Shown: positions 59,000-64,000 of the stretch, one piece after another
Layout: the number at the start of each line of letters is the position of its first letter
Position numbering within the stretch: position 1 is the first letter of the stretch
Source: Turnera subulata
Taxonomy: Eukaryota > Streptophyta > Magnoliopsida > Malpighiales > Passifloraceae
Reading direction: 5' to 3'
Assembly: GCA_028386065.3 (NCBI GenBank)
Contig: JAKUCV010002775.1
Coordinates: 258,227-322,226 of the forward strand
Length of the DNA stretch: 64,000 nt
The notes under the pieces: model-generated
The model's database searches: none
Told to the model about the DNA's origin: nothing
Seen by the model: only the letters and a program-made list of their open reading frames with translations
Program-made: the position numbers and the translations under genes

Positions 59000-59286
59000 C
59001 AGTATTCCTGCAGCAGATCAGAGTGTGGCTGATGAAACAGCCAAATCCAAAGAACAAAAGCAAAAGGGCAAAAGTGCTATGATTGTCGATGAAATCCCAA
59101 CTGGGATCCCAATTTCTGAGAAGGATAATGAAGCAACAGATGATCTGATCCATGTCGCTGAAATTGCAAAGGAAGTGGCTAAACAGCTTGATGAAGAGGA
59201 GAAGGAAGATTTGACCCAGACTGCTAAAAAGGCCAAATCTGTTGAGGAAAAGCCAAAAGAGGATGAGAGCTTGCAGCCAGAAGAAG

Positions 59287-59314
59287 AAGATTTGGCTCAG
59301 CCTGAGACCAAATC
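59287..59314. repeat. Extended dyad in the SIRE-like extra ORF
   Basis: AGATTTGG-CTCAG, one C, CTGAG-A-CCAAATCT: 13 paired positions with a single bulged A. Confidence 0.75.
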
Positions 59315-59714
59315 TGCCATTGAGAAGGTTATCCATGCATTGAACTAGAAAGAGAGGCAGAGAGCTCCAAGACAAAATCTGATGCGCTAAAGCTGAAAAT
59401 GCCAAAACATTTGGCTCATACTCCAACCACTCAAGTCTCTCGTACTAGACATGTCAGGCCAAGTACTCGTGTGAAGACAATATTTGGAAGAGGAGGAAAG
59501 AAAGTTGGAGAGAAGGTTGTTGAGGTGGATTCTGATGATGATGAGATCCACAGTGAGAACTCACCTGTCCACGAAGAATCCAAGAAGAGGAAGTGAGATG
59601 CTGAAGAGCAAGAAAGCTCTGGAGCCAAGTAGAGTGATGACGAGCCAAATGACAGTGACAAAGAGGAGAGTTCTGATGATGGCAATGAAAGAGAGAAGGA
59701 ATTAGAGAAAGATG

Positions 59715-61255
59715 TGTAAGTTTCCCTAGAGCTATTATGACACTCATAACAAGCACAATATGCAGCAGAAACAAGGAAACTTAACCAAGAACCAAGTGAA
59801 GCATGCATAAACCGTATAACAAAATTTTCGTACCTGTAGTATTAGGATCTTTCACCTAAATGCTGGACGGAATCAGCAAGAGCAAGACAACGGCCTGGCT
59901 CCTCTACGGTATCCACACGAACCATGATTGGCTTGAAATCGTCAAACGAATCAAAGCTCGAGCACTCCCGAACTGATGTGCTAGCAAGAGTAAGCCGGAA
60001 GCAACAACCTTGTGGTGTTTGTGTGTATGGTTATCTTCTTTCTTTCACAAAGAATGAAGAAGTGGTGTGTGTGGTGTTTTCTCTGAATTTTGCAGAAGCA
60101 AAATGTGAGAGAGAGGGAGCAGAATGTAGAGAGTGATCAGATCACCACAAAGTGCCCAATCCCACTCATAAAAGTCCATTAGCATAATGGCCAACATAAG
60201 GCCCCATTAGGTGACAAGATAATGGCATTCATTATCATGCCTCCACTAATGGACAACCTGAAAACACACCATCTTACCACTAATTTCTGGCCAATTATTC
60301 AGCTAATAATTGTGCCAAAACCGACCCTGGTCCAACCACGGTCCAACCATTCCCGGTCCAACCATGGTCCAACCACGGTTTAACCATCTGCTCGAATCAA
60401 CGGTTCTATGTGTGTGACCCTGTAGGCACTTGTAACATCCGGCAATAATCGTAAAATCTCATTTTACAATTATAAGCAAAGAGCGGCGTCGAGCAACACA
60501 TCATTGTTACCCGAACGACAAGATCAGTACTGATTCTACATGCCTCGGAACATGTCATTGTCCTTTCGTCCCATTATCTAGATCAATCACGAGACATGGA
60601 ATATGTCACTCTCGTATATGTTTAATCTATGTTTCTTGATCCCCGAGTTAACTGTATAAAACGGATACCTGTGATATCACCATATCACCCAATCCGAGAA
60701 TGGCCATGCATTTAACAGTTCAACTCTATCAAGAAACCATATGATAATATACCCGTTATATGGGTAGAACGAATCCCGTCTTGATCAATCAAAACCCACT
60801 ACATACTCGTTATATACCCAATGATTACCCTTATGTCCACCCAGTTACGGATGACTAGGAATAATATCAAAGTACATGACTCATATGTCGGATACCTTGA
60901 CGATCTCAGGTCGGAGGACAATACATCTATAAGAAACACTAATGACATACATATAACGTTCCATGTAGTGTTCTTATGTGGGTCAGTCCAGTCCACAAGT
61001 TCTCCAACTTGTACCCGTATGTAGAATTCATATCACATATGCAATTCTCAACATACGCTAGTCTTAATTTATTATTACAACCCATCCGTAATAATAACCG
61101 ACTAGGGACATTTAAGAATATATCAAATATGAACTAGGGTTATAAGTATGTGCAAGCGTTTATCTCATAAACGATACTTATTGGAATAACCTTAATGTGT
61201 ATACATGACAACAAATAATCATCCATGATTGGCTTTTGGGCATATTACACTAACA
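59715..61255 (-). repeat. Copia C 3' LTR
   Basis: 1541 bases. The plus-strand left end is TGTAAGTTTCCC and the right end is CATATTACACTAACA, so the minus strand starts TGTTAGTGTAATATG. The PPT (minus GTGCAAGTGGGAGA, 61257-61270) follows. Repeated GGTCCAACCA-type units occur at about 60330-60385. The left duplication would be AGATG; its partner is outside. Confidence 0.8.
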
Positions 61256-61270
61256 ATCTCCCACTTGCAC

Positions 61271-61590
61271 TAAAGCCAATCATCCATATATCTCATACAT
61301 GTGGATCTAGCATGACCATCATGCTTCCGCTGCGTGAAAGGCTCAGTCGAAAGATCTACTACACAGTTCTCAAACGGAACTTTGTACAACCTCAGTTGTA
61401 GGGTCAACAACTGTTTCTAGCCTGGAACTCTTCCAACAAACAGTGCTACATCCAAGACAAAACACGTAAACTGATTACGATATAAAATCATCCCTGTTAG
61501 TTTGGAAGCTAGCATCTTTGTAACACTTTACAACAATCCCATCAACACTTCCGTGAACCAGGATTGCAACCTTAGTACTTCTCAAGTACT
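61271..61590 (-). pseudogene. Copia C RNase H remnant with internal deletion
   Basis: The minus strand preserves STEPFTQRKHDGHARS (family form ADPLTKPLSQ-x-KHE-x-HARSI) and little else before the RT end at about 61590. Most of RNase H, including the TrSxxAEY-type region, is missing or decayed. Confidence 0.6.
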
Positions 61591-62640
61591 TAAGGATATT
61601 TAACCGCTGTCCAGTGACTTTCACCGGGATCAGATTGGCATCTGCTCGTGACACTCAGAGCATAAGCGACATTCGGTCGAGTACATAATATGGCATACAT
61701 GATAGATCCTATTGCCGAAGCACAAGGGATCTTACTCATCCGCTCTCTCTCCCTAGTCGTACCAGGATATTGACTCTTTGAGAGAGATATGCCATGTGAC
61801 ATGGGCAAGAAAACCTTCTAGGAATCTTGCATGCTAAACGCCTTTAGCACCCTGTCAACATATGTACTCCGACTTAGCTCGAGAAGCCTTTTGGATCTAT
61901 CTCTATAGATCTTTGTGCTTAACACTTAGGCAGCTTCTCCTAAGTCTTTCATTGAGAAATCCTTTCCTAACCAAGTCTTTATAGACTTTAGTGTCGGAAT
62001 ATCATTCTCAATAAGTAGGATGTCGTCGACCTACAACAACAAGAAAACAATAGTGCTCACACTAACCTTCTTGTAAACACATGAAACATCTTCTCTTTTG
62101 ATGAAACCAAACTCTTTGATTACATCATTAAAACGAAGATTCCAACTCCTAGAAGCTTGCTTTAGTCCATAAATGGACCTTTGCAACTTGCATACCATAT
62201 CTCATAGTCATGGCATGCAGCTATAGCCAATAGAATCCGGATGGATTTAACTATGGCGACTGGTGAGAAAGTTTCATCATAGTCAATACCATGAACTTGC
62301 TTGAAACCTTTTGAAACCAATTGCCCTTTAAAGGTAATCATATTACCATCCATGTCGGTCTTTTCCTTAAAGACCCACTTGCACCCTATGGGTTTTACCC
62401 CTTCGGGTGGATCAACCAAGGTCCATACCTTGTTTTGATACATGGATTCCATTTCCGAATTCATGGCTTCTAGCCACTTCTGCGAGTCCGGACCCGTAAC
62501 GGCCTGCTGATAGGTAGTGGGCTCATCATCATCTATGAGCATCACTTCACCGGTATAAGTCACGAGAAATCCATATCTCTCGGGCTCATGCCGAATCCTA
62601 TCTGACCTACGTGGTCCGTGTGTTACAGGAATAGGATTCT
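61590..62640 (-). pseudogene. Copia C reverse transcriptase
   Basis: From 62640 down: DSQKWLEAMNSEMESMYQNK, VWTLVDPPEGVKPIGCKWVF, GIDYDETFSPVAIVKSIRIL, a break at about 62160, then LLQ-type VDDILLIEND (family YVDD, preceded by a stop), GKDFSMKDLGEAA, and RIPKIPCASAIGSIMY-like IPCASAIGSIMYAILCTRPN at about 61720. The palm Asp pair is intact. Several stops disable it. Confidence 0.88.
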
Positions 62641-63668
62641 CGTCCACAACATCTTGTGGTTCCTGTTCTTGTTCCATCTCAGTCTCTAGGTCTCGAACTT
62701 CTTCGAGTTCTATTTTCCTCCCACTGATTCTTCTAGAAATAAACTGTCTTTCTAGAAAAATCGTAGTCCGAGCAACAAACACTTTGTGGTCGGTGGGATT
62801 GTAGAAGTTATACCCTTTAGTTTCCTTAGGGTAACCTACAAATAGGCACTTCTCAGATTTTGGGCCAAGTTTATCCGAAGCTTCATGTCTTACGTAAGCC
62901 TCACAACCCCAAATCCTCATAAAAGAAAAATTGGGACGCTTCCCAGTCCATATCTCATATGGTGTCTATTCGACTGATTTAGACGGAACATTGTTTAATG
63001 TAAAAGCAGCAGTTAATAAAGCATGTCCCCAAAAGGAAGAAGGAAGGTCAGCTTGACTCATCATAGAATGAACCATGTCTAACAAGGTTCTGTTCCTCCT
63101 ATCGGATACGCCATTTCAATGAGGTGTACCTGTTGGAGTAAGTTGTGATACTATTCCACAACTCTTTAGATAGTCAAGAAAGTCTAGGTCTAAGTATTCA
63201 CCACCTCGATCTGATCGAAGCATCTTAATACTTTTCCGAGTTGATTCAGTACTTCATTCTTAAATTCTTTGAACTTTTCAAAGGATTCCGACTTGTGTCT
63301 CATTAGATACACTTAGCCGTATCTACTGATGTCATCAGTAAATGTAATGAAGTATTGAAAACCACCTCTAGCCTGTGTAGACATAGGTCCGCATACATCA
63401 GTATGGATTAGACCTAGCAAGTCCTAGGCTCTTCACCTTTACCCGTAAAGGAAGCCTTAGTCATTTTTCCTAACAAACATGACTCATATGTCTCATATGA
63501 TTCAAAATCAAATGAGTCTAAAAATCCAACTTTATGGAGTTTAGGAATACGAGTCTCGTTTGTATGGGCCAAACGACTATGCCAAAGATAGGTTTCACTA
63601 GAGTCATGTAATCTAACCTTCTTCGTATTAATGTTATAGATAGGCGTTACTAGGTTTAGAACATACAA
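62640..63668 (-). pseudogene. Copia C integrase and pre-integrase
   Basis: The frame at 63668-63414 has LYLW-type ETYLWHSRLAHTNETRIPKL (GAG-pre-integrase with HxRLxH). The core is broken, with RRNRTLLDMVHSMMSQADLP near 63050-63110 and TPYEIWTGKRPNFSFMRIWG near 62905-62970. The C-terminal part reads CEAYVRHEASDKLGPKSEKC. Stops include one replacing Gln in TPH-x-NGV. Confidence 0.85.
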
Positions 63669-64000
63669 ACCATCGTTTAAAATGCACCATCATAATCAAT
63701 TTCATTGAAATAAATAGAACAACAATTGTTCTTTATTCTCAATAAAACTTTTCTTATCCATACAAGACACAGAAATCATATTCCTGCTTATGGTGGGTAC
63801 ATAATAGCAATTGTATAGTTCTAAAACCAAAATGCTAGGTAAGAATAGATAGAAAATCCCTACGGCTAATGTAGCAATTCTTGCTCCAATACGGGGCGTA
63901 GGTCTATCTCATCCTTAGCCAATCTCCCACTCTTTCTCAGTTCCTACACATTTCTACAAATGTGAGAACCACATCTGGTATCTAATACCCATGAGGCAGA
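63669..64000 (-). pseudogene. Copia C protease segment at the window edge
   Basis: At the right edge the minus strand reads SASWVLDTRCGSHICRNV, a copia protease motif (family W-[IV]-LDTG-x-x-SHI) with Gly changed to Arg, followed by a stop and decayed sequence. Confidence 0.7.

Larger units (their letters stand above)
51868..59714 (+). mobile_element. SIRE/Maximus-like Ty1/copia retrotransposon, 3' end displaced
   Basis: Plus-strand order: 5' LTR, PBS, gag with a long coiled-coil C-terminus and a second zinc knuckle, protease, integrase, reverse transcriptase, RNase H, leader, then an extra ORF. The RT block ESLCQEFEKLLHNEFEMTMM and the extra 3' ORF identify the SIRE/Maximus lineage. Copia C has inserted at 59714, so the 3' LTR lies outside. 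Stops in every domain, often at Gln or Trp codons, show it is dead. Confidence 0.9.
58224..59714 (+). pseudogene. SIRE-like extra 3' ORF (envelope position), truncated by copia C
   Basis: ATG 58224 opens MRTNKGKNLKETPSKQKPPK, a Lys/Pro-rich N-terminus like that of SIRE ORFs downstream of pol. A TGA at 58587 and a frame join lead to 58638-59348, rich in Glu, Lys and Ala with predicted coiled-coil character (EIAKEVAKQLDEEEKEDLTQ). After another shift come SRTRHVRPSTRVKTIFGRGG and an acidic tail that is cut at 59714. It contains repeated DLA...AKS units that coincide with DNA dyads. No transmembrane segment is visible in the surviving part. Function is unknown. Confidence 0.7.
59715..64000 (-). 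mobile_element. Copia C, Ty1/copia retrotransposon, 5' part outside the window
   Basis: The 3' LTR (59715-61255) is followed rightward by PPT, RNase H remnant, reverse transcriptase, integrase, pre-integrase and protease, all minus strand. It inserted into the SIRE-like extra ORF. The block MLIDDDEPTTYQQAVTGPDS and the 1.5-kb LTR suggest the Tork/Angela side of copia, but lineage is tentative. Gag and the 5' LTR lie to the right of the window. Confidence 0.88.

Noticed and set aside
1..64000. Endogenous pararetrovirus (caulimovirus-type) sequence
   Set aside because: All reverse transcriptase motifs found are assignable to copia or Athila; no movement-protein or pararetroviral domain order was seen.
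1..64000. tRNA or rRNA genes
   Set aside because: Only B-box-like and PBS matches occur; no complete cloverleaf sequence was found. The plastid-like insert covers spacer, not the rRNA or tRNA itself.

Overview
The window is nuclear DNA of a flowering plant, probably a eudicot. The sequence shows plant-type Ty3/gypsy (Athila), Ty1/copia (including a SIRE-like element with an extra 3' ORF), CACTA and LINE coding remnants, and a scrap that resembles plastid rRNA-spacer DNA. I found no intact host gene, tRNA, rRNA or CRISPR array. Essentially the whole window is transposable elements inserted into one another, and every recognisable protein is broken by stops or frameshifts.

Layout. 1-3000: minus-strand L1-type LINE (ORF1, then the start of the ORF2 endonuclease). 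3125-21740: an old minus-strand copia element (copia A). It is interrupted by a plastid-like insert (4632-4868), a TIR transposon that appears to carry captured gene exons (about 5762-7905), and a 13.5-kb Athila element (8158-21611, TSD tattg). 21741-23479: AT-rich DNA with a 155-bp tandem repeat.

23480-50917: a second minus-strand copia (copia B). It is split by an 11.4-kb CACTA transposon (24188-35550) and by a 9.7-kb non-coding LTR element (36470-46206, TSD attac). The CACTA itself holds a MITE and a solo LTR. Both LTRs of the non-coding element were hit by the same Tat/Ogre-like LTR family.

51868-59714: a plus-strand SIRE-like copia (LTR, gag, pol, extra ORF). It is cut by a minus-strand copia (copia C) that runs from 59715 off the right edge.

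The pieces form a relative chronology: copia A and copia B are hosts, the Athila, CACTA and non-coding LTR element came later, and the MITE, solo LTR and Tat-like LTRs later still. Many premature stops sit where the family has Gln or Trp, as expected for C-to-T decay of methylated DNA.

The signal least explained by known features is a recurrent short dyad, ATTTGGCT...AGCCAAAT, scattered through the SIRE-like element in its LTR, in two reading phases of one pol ORF, in the 3' leader and in the extra ORF. Two other points deserve checking: PPT-like tracts at ORF junctions of the Athila element, and the captured exons in the TIR element.
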